A stretch of 64,000 nucleotides of DNA from Hydractinia symbiolongicarpus (lineage: Eukaryota > Cnidaria > Hydrozoa > Anthoathecata > Hydractiniidae). The notes beneath the pieces are model-generated. The model was not told where the DNA came from. It made no database searches and worked only from the letters and a program-made list of their open reading frames with translations. Below, piece by piece: positions 28,601 through 41,100 of this stretch. The stretch spans positions 35,925,851 to 35,989,850 of the forward strand of contig NC_079877.1 in NCBI RefSeq assembly GCF_029227915.1, given 5' to 3'. The position numbers and the translations under genes were made by a program. Each line of letters begins with the position of its first letter. Position 1 is the stretch's first letter.

Positions 28601-31600
28601 CCTCTTTCATTAAGCGTCTCATTAAAAATAAAAACATTTTTGAAAACTACAAGTCTCATTCGTTCTAGTGGTGCAGAAATAATTTGTAAAATCGTTCGGG
28701 AAATCAGTTTACTCCCTGGGTACTTTCTTTATATACATTCAACTATACGGGCCAAGCCCGGGATTTACGGGAAATCGCGGGTTTTCGTTTGCCGGCGATT
28801 AAACTTCTTTCATTCAGCGTCTCATCAAAAATGAAAACACTTTTGAAAACTACAAGTCTCACGCGTTTTAGTGGTGAAAAAATAATTTAAAAAATCGTTC
28901 TGGAAAAGAGTTTACTCACAGGGTACTTTCTTTGCATACATTCGACTATACGGGCCAAGCCCGGGATTTACAGGAAATCGCGGGTTTTCGTTGGCCGGCT
29001 ATTAAACCACATTCATTAAGCGTCTCATCAAAAATGAAAACATTTCTGAAAACTACAAGTCTCATGGGCTTTAGTGGTGAAATAATAATTTAAAAAATCG
29101 TTCGGGAAATGAGTTTACTCCCTGGGTACTTTCTTTGTATACTTTTGACTATACGGGCCGAGACCGGGTTTACGGGAAATCGCAGGTTTTCGTTTGCCGG
29201 CGATTAAACTCCTTTTATGCAGCGTCTCATCAAAAATTAAAAAATTTTTGAAAACTACAAGTCTCACGCGTTTTAGTGGTGAAAAAATAATTTAAAAAAT
29301 CGTTCTGGAAATGAGTTTACTCACAGGGTACTTTCTTTGCATACATTCGACTATACGGGCCAAGCCCGGGATTTACAGGAAATCGCGGGTTTTCGTTGGC
29401 CGGCTATTAAACCACATTCATTAAGCGTCTCATCAAAAATGAAAACATTTCTGAAAACTACAAGTCTCATGGGCTTTAGTGGTGAAATAATAATTTAAAA
29501 AATCGTTCGGAAAATGAGTTTACTGGCTGGGTACTTTCTTTGTATACATTCGACTATACGGGCCAAGCCCGGGATTTACGCGAAATCGCAGGTTTTCGTT
29601 TGCCGGCGATTAAACTCCTTTTATTCCGCGTCTCATCAAGAATGAAAACATTTTTGAAAACTACAGGTTTCATGCGTTTTAGTGGTAAAAAGATAATTTA
29701 AAAAATCGTTCTGGAAATGAGTTTACTCACAGGGTACTTTCTTTGTAAACATTCCACTATGCGGGAGAAGCCCGGGATTTAGGGAAATCGTGGTATTGCG
29801 TTTGCCGGCGATTAAACCTCTTTCATTAAGCGTCTCATTAAAAATAAAAACATTTTTGAAAACTACAAGTCTCATTCGTTCTAGTGGTGCAGAAATAATT
29901 TGTAAAATCGTTCGGGAAATCAGTTTACTCCCTGGGTACTTTCTTTATATACATTCAACTATACGGGCCAAGCCCGGGATTTACGGGAAATCGCGGGTTT
30001 TCGTTTGCCGGCGATTAAACTTCTTTTATTCAGCGTCTCATCAAAAATGAAAACACTTTTGAAAACTACAAGTCTCATGCGTTTTAGTGGTGAAAAAATA
30101 ATTTAAAAAATCGTTCTGGAAATGAGTTTACTCACAGGGTACTTTCTTTGCATACATTCGACTATACGGGCCAAGCCCGGGATTTACAGGAAATCGCGGG
30201 TTTTCGTTGGCCGGCTATTAAACCACATTCATTAAGCGTCTCATCAAAAATGAAAACATTTCTGAAAACTACAAGTCTCATGGGCTTTAGTGGTGAAATA
30301 ATAGTTTAAAAAATCGTTCGGGAAATGAGTTTACTCCCTGGGTACTTTCTTTGTATACTTTTGACTATACGGGCCGAGACCGCGTTTACGGAAAATCGCA
30401 GGTTTTCGTTTGCCAGCGATTAAACTCCTTTTATGCAGCGTATCATCAAAAATGAAAACATTTTTGAAAACTACAAGTCTCATACGTTTTAGTGGTGAAA
30501 AGATTATTTAAAAAATCGTTTTGGAAATGAGTTTACTCACAGGGTACTTTCTTTGTATACATTCGACTAAACGGGCCAAGCCCGAGATTTACGGGAAATC
30601 GCGGGTTTTCGTTTGCCGGCGATTAAACCTCTTTCAATAAGCGTCTCATTAAAAATGAAAACATTTTTGGAAACTACAAGTCCCATTCGTTCTAGTGGTG
30701 CAGAAATAATTTGAAAAATCGTTCGGGAAATCAGTTTACTCCCTGGGTACTTTCTTTATATGCATTCAACTATACGGGCCGATTCCGGGTATACGGGAAA
30801 TCGCAGGTTTTCGTTTGCCGGCGATTAAACTCCTTTTATTCAGCGTCTCATCAAAAATGAAAACATTTTTGAAAACTACAAGTCTCATGCGTTTTAGTTG
30901 TAAAAATATAATATAAAAAATCGTTCTGGAAATGAGTTTACTGACAGGGTACTTTCTTTGTATACATTCGACTATACGGGCCAAGCCCGGGATTTACGGG
31001 AAATCGCGGTTTTCGTTTGCCGGCGATTAAACTTCTTTCATTAAGCGGCTCATCAAAAATGAAAACATTTTTGAAAACTACAAGTCTCATGCGTTTTAGT
31101 GGTGAAAAAAAATTTAAAAAATCGTTCGGGAATTGAGTTTACTGCCTGGGTACTTTCTTTGTATACATTCGACTATACGGGCCAAGCCCGGGATTTACGG
31201 GAAATCGCAGGTTTTCGTTTGCCGGCGATTAAACTCCTTTTATTCCGCGTCTCATCAAGAATGAAAACATTTTTGAAAACTACAGGTTTCATGCGTTTTA
31301 GTGGTGCAGAAATAATTTCTAAAATCGTTCGGGAAATCAGTTTACTCCCTGGGTACTTTCTTTATATACATTCAACTATACGGGCCAAGCCCGGGATTTA
31401 CGGGAAATCGCGGGTTTTCGTTTGCCGGCGATTAAACCTCTTTTATTCAGCGTCTCATCAAAAATGAAAACACTTTTGAAAACTACAAGTCTCACACGTT
31501 TTAGTGGTGAAAAAATAATTTAAAAAATCGTTCTGGAAATGAGTTTACTCACAGGGTACTTTCTTTGCATACATTCGACTATACGGGCCAAGCCCGGGAT

Positions 31601-31970
31601 TTACAGGAAATCGCAGGTTTTCGTTGGCCGGCTATTAAACCACATTCATTAAGCGTCTCATCAAAAATGAAAACATTTCTGAAAACTACAAGTCTCATGG
31701 GCTTTAGTGGTGAAATAATAATTTAAAAAATCGTTCGGGAAATGAGTTTACTCCCTGGGTACTTTCTTTGTATACTTTTGACTATACGGGCCGAGACCGG
31801 GATTTACGGGAAATCGCAGGTTTTCGTTTGCCGGCGATTAAACTCCTTTTATTCCGCGTCTCATCAAGAATGAAAACATTTTTGAAAACTACAGGTTTCA
31901 TGCGTTTTAGTGGTAAAAAGATAATTTAAAAAATCGTTCTGGAAATGAGTTTACTCACAGGGTACTTTCT
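25635..31970 (+). repeat. Large segmental duplication within the array, right copy (offset 11,145 bp)
   Basis: Partner of 14,490-20,825. Left of about 25,635 the sequence instead matches the 12.2-12.9 kb block (12,161 with 24,927 and 12,971 with 25,737, both offset 12,766), so a junction lies there. Right of about 31,970 the offset drops to 9,524 bp, because two 811-bp units present at 20,826-22,446 are missing from this copy. The match then continues (22,446-24,510 with 31,970-34,034). Confidence 0.78.
27085..30483 (+). repeat. Second run of the 1,216-bp higher-order repeat
   Basis: Equivalent monomers at 27,358, 28,574 and 29,790 keep the 1,216-bp spacing. The run lies inside the right copy of the 11,145-bp-offset duplication, so it was probably carried by that event and did not arise independently. 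Confidence 0.75.
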
Positions 31971-34900
31971 TTGCATACATTCGACTATACGGGCCAAGCC
32001 CGGGATTTACAGGAAATCGCGGGTTTTCGTTGGCCGGCTATTAAACCACATTCATTAAGCGTCTCATCAAAAATGAAAACATTTCTGAAAACTACAAGTC
32101 TCATGGGCTTTAGTGGTGAAATAATAATTTAAAAAATCGTTCGGAAAATGAGTTTACTGCCTGGGTACTTTCTTTGTATACATTCGACTATACGGGCCAA
32201 GCCCGGGATTTACGGGAAATCGCAGGTTTTCGTTTGCCGGCGATTAAACTCCTTTTATTCCGCGTCTCATCAAGAATGAAAACATTTTTGAAAACTACAG
32301 GTTTCATGCGTTTTAGTGGTAAAAAGATAATTTAAAAAATCGTTCTGGAAATGAGTTTACTCACAGGGTACTTTCTTTGTAAACATTCCACTATGCGGGA
32401 GAAGCCCGGGATTTAGGGAAATCGTGGTATTGCGTTTGCCGGCGATTAAACCTCTTTCATTAAGCGTCTCATTAAAAATAAAAACATTTTTGAAAACTAC
32501 AAGTCTCATTCGTTCTAGTGGTGCAGAAATAATTTGTAAAATCGTTCTGGAAATGAGTTTACTCACAGGGTACTTTCTTTGCATACATTCGACTATACGG
32601 GCCAAGCCCGGGATTTACAGGAAATCGCGGGTTTTCGTTGGCCGGCTATTAAACCACATTCATTAAGCGTCTCATCAAAAATGAAAACATTTCTGAAAAC
32701 TACAAGTCTCATGGGCTTTAGTGGTGAAATAATAATTTATAAAATCGTTCGGGAAATGAGTTTACTCCCTGGGTACTTTCTTTGTATACTTTTGACTATA
32801 CGGGCCGAGACCGGGTTTACGGGAAATCGCAGGTTTTCGTTTGCCGGCGATTAAACTCCTTTTATGCAGCGTCTCATCAAAAATGAAAACATTTTTGAAA
32901 ACTACAAGTCTCATTCGTTCTAGTGGTGCAGAAATAATTTGTAAAATCGTTCGGGAAATCAGTTTACTCCCTGGGTACTTTCTTTATATACATTCAACTA
33001 TACGGGCCAAGCCCGGGATTTACGGGAAATCGCGGGTTTTCGTTTGCCGGCGATTAAACTTCTTTTATTCAGCGTCTCATCAAAAATGAAAACACTTTTG
33101 AAAACTACAAGTCTCACGCGTTTTAGTGGTGAAAAAATAATTTAAAAAATCGTTCTGGAAATGAGTTTACTCACAGGGTACTTTCTTTGCATACATTCGA
33201 CTATACGGGCCAAGCCCGGGATTTACAGGAAATCGCGGGTTTTCGTTGGCCGGCTATTAAACCACATTCATTAAGCGTCTCATCAAAAATGAAAACATTT
33301 CTGAAAACTACAAGTCTCATGGGCTTTAGTGGTGAAATAATAATTTAAAAAATCGTTCGGGAAATGAGTTTACTCCCTGGGTACTTTCTTTGTATACTTT
33401 TGACTATACGGGCCGAGACCGGGTTTACGGGAAATCGCAGGTTTTCGTTTGCCGGCGATTAAACTCCTTTTATGCAGCGTCTCATCAAAAATGAAAACAT
33501 TTTTGAAAACTACAAGTCTCACGCGTTTTAGTGGTGAAAAAATAATTTAAAAAATCGTTCTGGAAATGAGTTTACTCACAGGGTACTTTCTTTGCATACA
33601 TTCGACTATACGGGCCAAGCCCGGGATTTACAGGAAATCGCGGGTTTTCGTTGGCCGGCTATTAAACCACATTCATTAAGCGTCTCATCAAAAATGAAAA
33701 CATTTCTGAAAACTACAAGTCTCATGGGCTTTAGTGGTGAAAAAATAATTTAAAAAATCGTTCTGGAAATGAGTTTACTCACAGGGTACTTTCTTTGCAT
33801 ACATTCGACTATACGGGCCAAGCCCGGGATTTACAGGAAATCGCGGGTTTTCGTTGGCCGGCTATTAAACCACATTCATTAAGCGTCTCATCAAAAATGA
33901 AAACATTTCTGAAAACTACAAGTCTCATGGGCTTTAGTGGTGAAATAATAATTTAAAAAATCGTTCGGGAAATGAGTTTACTCCCTGGGTACTTTCTTTG
34001 TATACTTTTGACTATACGGGCCGAGACCGGGTTTACGGCAAATCGCAGGTTTTCGTTTGCCGGCGATTAAACTCCTTTTTTGCAGCGTCTCATCAAAAAT
34101 GAAAACATTTTTGAAAACTACAAGTCTCACGCGTTTTAGTGGTGAAAAAATAATTTAAAAAATCGTTCTGGAAATGAGTTTACTCACAGGGTACTTTCTT
34201 TGCATACATTCGACTATACGGGCCAAGCCCGGGATTTACAGGAAATCGCGGGTTTTCGTTGGCCGGCTATTAAACCACATTCATTAAGCGTCTCATCAAA
34301 AATGAAAACATTTCTAAAAACTACAAGTCTCATGGGCTTTAGTGGTGAAATAATAATTTAAAAAATCGTTCGGAAAATGAGTTTACTGCCTGGGTACTTT
34401 CTTTGTATACATTCGACTATACGGGCCAAGCCCGGGATTTACGGGAAATCGCAGGTTTTCGTTTGCCGGCGATTAAACTCCTTTTATTCCGCGTCTCATC
34501 AAGAATGAAAACATTTTTGAAAACTACAGGTTTCATGCGTTTTAGTGGTAAAAAGATAATTTAAAAAATCGTTCTGGAAATGAGTTTACTCACAGGGTAC
34601 TTTCTTTGTAAACATTCCACTATGCGGGAGAAGCCCGGGATTTAGGGAAATCGTGGTATTGCGTTTGCCGGCGATTAAACCTCTTTCATTAAGCGTCTCA
34701 TTAAAAATAAAAACATTTTTGAAAACTACAAGTCTCATTCGTTCTAGTGGTGCAGAAATAATTTGTAAAATCGTTCTGGAAATGAGTTTACTCACAGGGT
34801 ACTTTCTTTGCATACATTCGACTATACGGGCCAAGCCCGGGATTTACAGGAAATCGCGGGTTTTCGTTGGCCGGCTATTAAACCACATTCATTAAGCGTC

Positions 34901-35140
34901 TCATCAAAAATGAAAACATTTCTGAAAACTACAAGTCTCATGGGCTTTAGTGGTGAAATAATAATTTAAAAAATCGTTCGGGAAATGAGTTTACTCCCTG
35001 GGTACTTTCTTTGTATACTTTTGACTATACGGGCCGAGACCGGGTTTACGGGAAATCGCAGGTTTTCGTTTGCCGGCGATTAAACTCCTTTTATGCAGCG
35101 TCTCATCAAAAATGAAAACATTTTTGAAAACTACAAGTCT
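31970..35140 (+). repeat. Eleven-monomer (2,229 bp) overlapping duplication
   Basis: The sites 32,357, 32,424 and 32,841 recur at 34,586, 34,653 and 35,070, all at +2,229 bp. The rare CTCCTTTTTTGCAGCG variant at about 22,320 recurs at about 34,073, so the second half matches 22.28-23.39 kb at an offset of 11,753 bp. The copies part at about 35,141, where CACGCGTTTTAGTGGTGCAG replaces CATTCGTTCTAGTGGTGCAG. That change looks like a recombination point between two monomer types. Confidence 0.68.
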
Positions 35141-38100
35141 CACGCGTTTTAGTGGTGCAGAAATAATTTGTAAAATCGTTCGGGAAATCAGTTTACTCAC
35201 AGGGTACTTTCTTTGCATACATTCGACTATACGGGCCAAGCCCGGGATTTACAGGAAATCGCGGGTTTTCGTTGGCCGGCTATTAAACCACATTCATTAA
35301 GCGTCTCATCAAAAATGAAAACATTTCTGAAAACTACAAGTCTCATGGGCTTTAGTGGTGAAATAATAATTTAAAAAATCGTTCGGAAAATGAGTTTACT
35401 GCCTGGGTACTTTCTTTGTATACATTCGACTATACGGGCCAAGCCCGGGATTTACGGGAAATCGCAGGTTTTCGTTTGCCGGCGATTAAACTCCTTTTAT
35501 TCCGCGTCTCATCAAGAATGAAAACATTTTTGAAAACTACAGGTTTCATGCGTTTTAGTGGTAAAAAGATAATTTAAAAAATCGTTCTGGAAATGAGTTT
35601 ACTCACAGGGTACTTTCTTTGTAAACATTCCACTATGCGGGAGAAGCCCGGGATTTAGGGAAATCGTGGTATTGCGTTTGCCGGCGATTAAACCTCTTTC
35701 ATTAAGCGTCTCATTAAAAATAAAAACATTTTTGAAAACTACAAGTCTCATTCGTTCTAGTGGTGCAGAAATAATTTGTAAAATCGTTCGGGAAATCAGT
35801 TTACTCCCTGGGTACTTTCTTTATATACATTCAACTATACGGGCCAAGCCCGGGATTTACGGGAAATCGCGGGTTTTCGTTTGCCGGCGATTAAACTTCT
35901 TTTATTCAGCGTCTCATCAAAAATGAAAACACTTTTGAAAACTACAAGTCTCACGCGTTTTAGTGGTGAAAAAATAATTTAAAAAATCGTTCTGGAAATG
36001 AGTTTACTCACACGGTACTTTCTTTGCATACTTTTGACTATACGGGCCGAGACCGGGTTTACGGGAAATCGCAGGTTTTCGTTTGCCGGCGATTAAACTC
36101 CTTTTATGCAGCGTCTCATCAAAAATGAAAACATTTTTGAAAACTACAAGTCTCATACGTTTTAGTGGTGAAAAGATTATTTAAAAAATCGTTTTGGAAA
36201 TGAGTTTACTCACAGGGTACTTTCTTTGTATACATTCGACTAAACGGGCCAAGCCCGAGATTTACGGGAAATCGCGGGTTTTCGTTTGCCGGCGATTAAA
36301 CTTCTTTCATTAAGCGGCTCATCAAAAATGAAAACATTTTTGAAAACTACAAGTCTCATGCGTTTTAGTGGTGAAAAAAAATTTAAAAAATCGTTCGGGA
36401 ATTGAGTTTACTGCCTGGGTACTTTCTTTGTATACATTCGACTATACGGGCCAAGCCCGGGATTTACGGGAAATCGCAGGTTTTCGTTTGCCGGCGATTA
36501 AACTCCTTTTATTCCGCGTCTCATCAACAATGAAAACATTTTTGAAAACTACAGGTTTCATGCGTTTTAGTGGAGCAGAAATAATTTTTAAAATCGTTCG
36601 GGAAATCAGTTTACTCCCTGGGTACTTTCTTTATATACATTCAACTATACGGGCCAAGCCCGGGATTTACGGGAAATCGCGGGTTTTCGTTTGCCGGCGA
36701 TTAAACCTCTTTTATTCAGCGTCTCATCAAAAATGAAAACACTTTTGAAAACTACAAGTCTCACACGTTTTAGTGGTGAAAAAATAATTTAAAAAATCGT
36801 TCTGGAAATGAGTTTACTCACAGGGTACTTTCTTTGCATACATTCGACTATACGGGCCAAGCCCGGGATTTACAGGAAATCGCAGGTTTTCGTTGGCCGG
36901 CTATTAAACCACATTCATTAAGCGTCTCATCAAAAATGAAAACATTTCTGAAAACTACAAGTCTCATGGGCTTTAGTGGTGAAATAATAATTTAAAAAAT
37001 CGTTCGGGAAATGAGTTTACTCCCTGGGTACTTTCTTTGTATACTTTTGACTATACGGGCCGAGACCGGGATTTACGGGAAATCGCAGGTTTTTGTTTGC
37101 CGGCGATTAAACTCCTTTTATTCCGCGTCTCATCAAGAATGAAAACATTTTTGAAAACTACAGGTTTCATGCGTTTTAGTGGTAAAAAGATAATTTAAAA
37201 AATCGTTCTGGAAATGAGTTTACTCACAGGGTACTTTCTTTGTAAACATTCGACTATGCGGGAGAAGCCCGGGATTTAGGGAAATCGTGGTATTGCGTTT
37301 GCCGGCTATTAAACCTCTTTCATTAAGCGTCTCATTAAAAATAAAAACATTTTTGAAAACTACAAGTCTCATTCGTTCTAGTGGTGCAGAAATAATTTGT
37401 AAAATCGTTCGGGAAATCAGTTTACTCCCTGGGTACTTTCTTTATATACATTCAACTATACGGGCCAAGCCCGGGATTTACGGGAAATCGCGGGTTTTCG
37501 TTTGCCGGCAATTAAACTTCTTTTATTCAGCGTCTCATCAAAAATGAAAACACTTTTGAAAACTACAAGTCTCACGCGTTTTAGTGGTGAAAAAATAATT
37601 TAAAAAATCGTTCTGGAAATGAGTTTACTCACAGGGTACTTTCTTTGCATACATTCAACTATACGGGCCAAGCCCGGGATTTACAGGAAATCGCGGGTTT
37701 TCGTTGGCCGGCTATTAAACCACATTCATTAAGCGTCTCATCAAAAATGAAAACATTTCTGAAAACTACAAGTCTCATGGGCTTTAGTGGTGAAATAATA
37801 ATTTAAAAAATCGTTCGGGAAATGAGTTTAGTCCCTGGGTACTTTCTTTGTATACTTTTGACTATACGGGCCGAGACCGGGTTTACGGGAAATCGCAGGT
37901 TTTCGTTTGCCGGCGATTAAACTCCTTTTATGCAGCGTCTCATCAAAAATGAAAACATTTTTGAAAACTACAAGTCTCATACGTTTTAGTGGTGAAAAGA
38001 TTATTTAAAAAATCGTTTTGGAATTGAGTTTACTCACAGGGTACTTTCTTTGTATACATTCGACTAAACGGGCCAAGCCCGAGATTTACGGGAAATCGCA

Positions 38101-41100
38101 CGTTTTCGTTTGCCGGCGATTAAACTTCTTTTATTCAGCGTCTCATCAAAAATGAAAACATTTTTAAAAACTACAAGTCTCATGCGTTTTAGTGGTAAAA
38201 AGATAATTTAAAAAATCGTTTTGGAAGTGGGTTTACTCACAGGGTACTTTCTTTGTATACATTCGACTATACGGCCAAGCCCGGGATTTACGGGAAATCG
38301 CGGGTTTTCGTTTGCCGGCGATTACACCTCTTTCATTAAGCGTCTCATTAAAAATGAAAACATTTTTGGAAACTACAAGTCTCATTCGTTCTAGTGGTGC
38401 AGAAATAATTTGAAAAATCGTTCGGGAAATCAGTTTACTCCCTGGGTACTTTCTTTATATGCATTCAACTATACGGGCCGATTCCGGGTTTACGGGAAAT
38501 CGCAGGTTTTCGTTTGCCGGCGATTAAACTCCTTTTATTCAGCGTCTCATCAAAAATGAAAAGATTTTTGAAAACTACAAGTCTCATACGTTTTAGTGGT
38601 GAAAAGATTATTTAAAAAATCGTTTTGGAAATGAGTTTACTCACAGGGTACTTTCTTTGTAAACATTCGACTAAACGGGCCAAGCCCGGGATTTACGGGA
38701 AATCGCGGGTTTTCGTTTGCCTGCGATTAAACCACTTTCACTAAGCGTCTCATCAATAATGAAAACATTTCTGAAAACTACAAGTCTCATGCGTTTTAGT
38801 GGTAAAAATATAATATAAAAAATCGTTCTGGAAATGAGTTTACTGACAGGGTACTTTCTTTGTATACATTCGACTATACGGGCTAAGCCCGGGATTTACG
38901 GGAAATCGCGGTTTTCGTTTGCCGGCGATTAAACCTCTTTCATTAAGCGTCTCATCAAAAATGAAAACATTTTTGAAAACTACAAGTCTCATGCGTTGTA
39001 GTGGTGAAAAAATAATTTAAAAAATCGTTCGGAAAATGAGTTTACTTCCTAGGTACTTTCTTTGTATACTTTTCACTATACGGGCCAAGTCCAGGATTTA
39101 CGGGAAATCGCAGGTTTTGGTTTGCCGGCGATTAAACTCCTTTTATTCAGCTTCTCATCAAAAATGAAAACATTTTTTAAAACTACAAGTCTCATGCGTT
39201 TTAGTGGTGAAAAGATAATTTAAAAAATCGTTCTGGAAATGAGTTTACTCACAGGGTACTTTCTTTGTATACATTCGACTATACGGGCCAAGCCCGGGAT
39301 TTACGGGAAATCGCGGGTTTTCGTTTGCCGGCGATTAAACCACTTTCATTAAGCGTCTTATCAAAAATGAAAACATTTCTGAAAACTACAAGTCTCATGC
39401 GTTTTAGTGGTGAAAAAATAATTTAAAAAATCGTTCGGGAAATGAGTTTACTCCCTGGGTACTTTTTTTGTATACTTTTGACTTTACAGGCCGAGTCCGG
39501 GATTTACGGGAAATCGCAGGTTTGCGTTTGCCGGCGATTAATCTTCTTTTATTCAGCGTCTCATCAAAAATGAAAACATTTTCGAAAACTACAAGTCTCA
39601 TGCGTTTTAGTGGTGAAAAAATAATTTAAAAAATCGTTCGGGAAATGAGTTTACTCCCTGGGTACTTTCTTCGTATACTTTTGACTATACGGGCCAAGTC
39701 CAGGATTTACGGGAAATCGCAGGTTTTGGTTTGCCGGCGATTAAACTCCTTTTATTCAGCTTCTCATCAAAAATGAAAACATTTTTTAAAACTACAAGTC
39801 TCATGCGTTTTAGTGGTGAAAAGATAATTTAAAAAATCGTTCTGGAAATGAGTTTACTCACAGGGTACTTTCTTTTTATACATTCGACTATACGGGCCAA
39901 GCCCGGGATTTACGGGAAATCGCGGGTTTTCGTTTGCCGGCGATTAAACCACTTTCATTAAGCGTCTTATCAAAAATGAAAACATTTCTGAAAACTACAA
40001 GTCTCATGCGTTTTAGTGGTGAAAAAATAATTTAAAAAATCGTTCGGGAAATGAGTTTACTCCCTGGGAACTTTCTTTGTATACTTTTGACTTTCCGGCC
40101 GAGTCCGGGAGTTACGGGAAGTCGTGGGTTTTCGTTTGCCGGCGATTAAACTTCTTTTATTCAGCGTCTCATCAAAAATGAAAACATTTTTAAAAACTAC
40201 AACTCTCATGGGCTTTAGTGGTGAAATAATAACTTAAAAAATCGTTCGGGAAATGAGTTTACTTCCTGGGTACTTTTTTTGTATACTTTTGACTTTACAG
40301 GCCGAGTCCGGGATTTACGGGAAATCGCAGGTTTGCGTTTGCCGGCGATTAATCTTCTTTTATTCAGCGTCTCATCAAAAATGAAAACATTTTCGAAAAC
40401 TACAAGTCTCATGCGTTTTAGTGGTGAAAAAATAATTTAAAAAATCGTTCGGGAAATGAGTTTACTCCCTGGGTACTTTCTTCGTATACTTTTGACTATA
40501 CGGCCCGAGTCCGGGGTTTACGGGAAATGGCGGGTTTTCCTTTGCCGGCGATTAAACTTGTTTTAATTAGCGTCTCATCAAAAATGAAAACATTTTTGAA
40601 AACTACAAGTCTCGTGCGTTTTAGTGGTGAGAAGATAATTTAAAAAATCGTTCGGGAAATGAGTTTACTCCCTGGCAACTTTCTTTGTATACCTTTGACT
40701 ATACGGGCAGAGTCCGGGAGTTACTTGAAGTCGTGGGTTTTCGTTTGCCGGCGATTAAACTTCTTTTATTCAGCGTCTCATCAAAAATGAAAACATTTTT
40801 AAAAACTACAAGTCTCATGGGCTTTAGTGGTGAAATAATAATTTAAAAAATCGTTCGGGAAATGAGTTTACTTCCTGGGTACTTTTTTTGTATACTTTTG
40901 ACTTTACAGGCCGAGTCCGGGATTTACGGGAAATCGCAGGTTTGCGTTTGCCGGCGATTAATCTTCTTTTATTCAGCGTCTCATCAAAAATGAAAACATT
41001 TTCGAAAACTACAAGTCTCATGCGTTTTAGTGGTGAAAAAATAATTTAAAAAATCGTTCGGGAAATGAGTTTACTCCCTGGGTACTTTCTTCGTATACTT

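Larger units (their letters stand above)
1..38100 (+). repeat. Array sub-domain I, strongly homogenised higher-order repeats
   Basis: This part is marked by a distinctive monomer variant with TCGTGGTATTGCGTTTGCC, TCATTAAAAATAAAAACA and TAGTGGTGCAGAAATAATTTG. The same 86-codon open frame therefore reappears almost unchanged about 25 times (812, 1,623, 3,447, 4,055, 5,473, 6,284, 9,527 and so on up to 37,287). From about 16.5 kb a second variant with GTTGGCCGGCTATTAAACCAC and CATGGGCTTTAG becomes common. Copies many kilobases apart differ by only a few bases, which indicates recent amplification. The right edge of the sub-domain is approximate. Confidence 0.8.
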
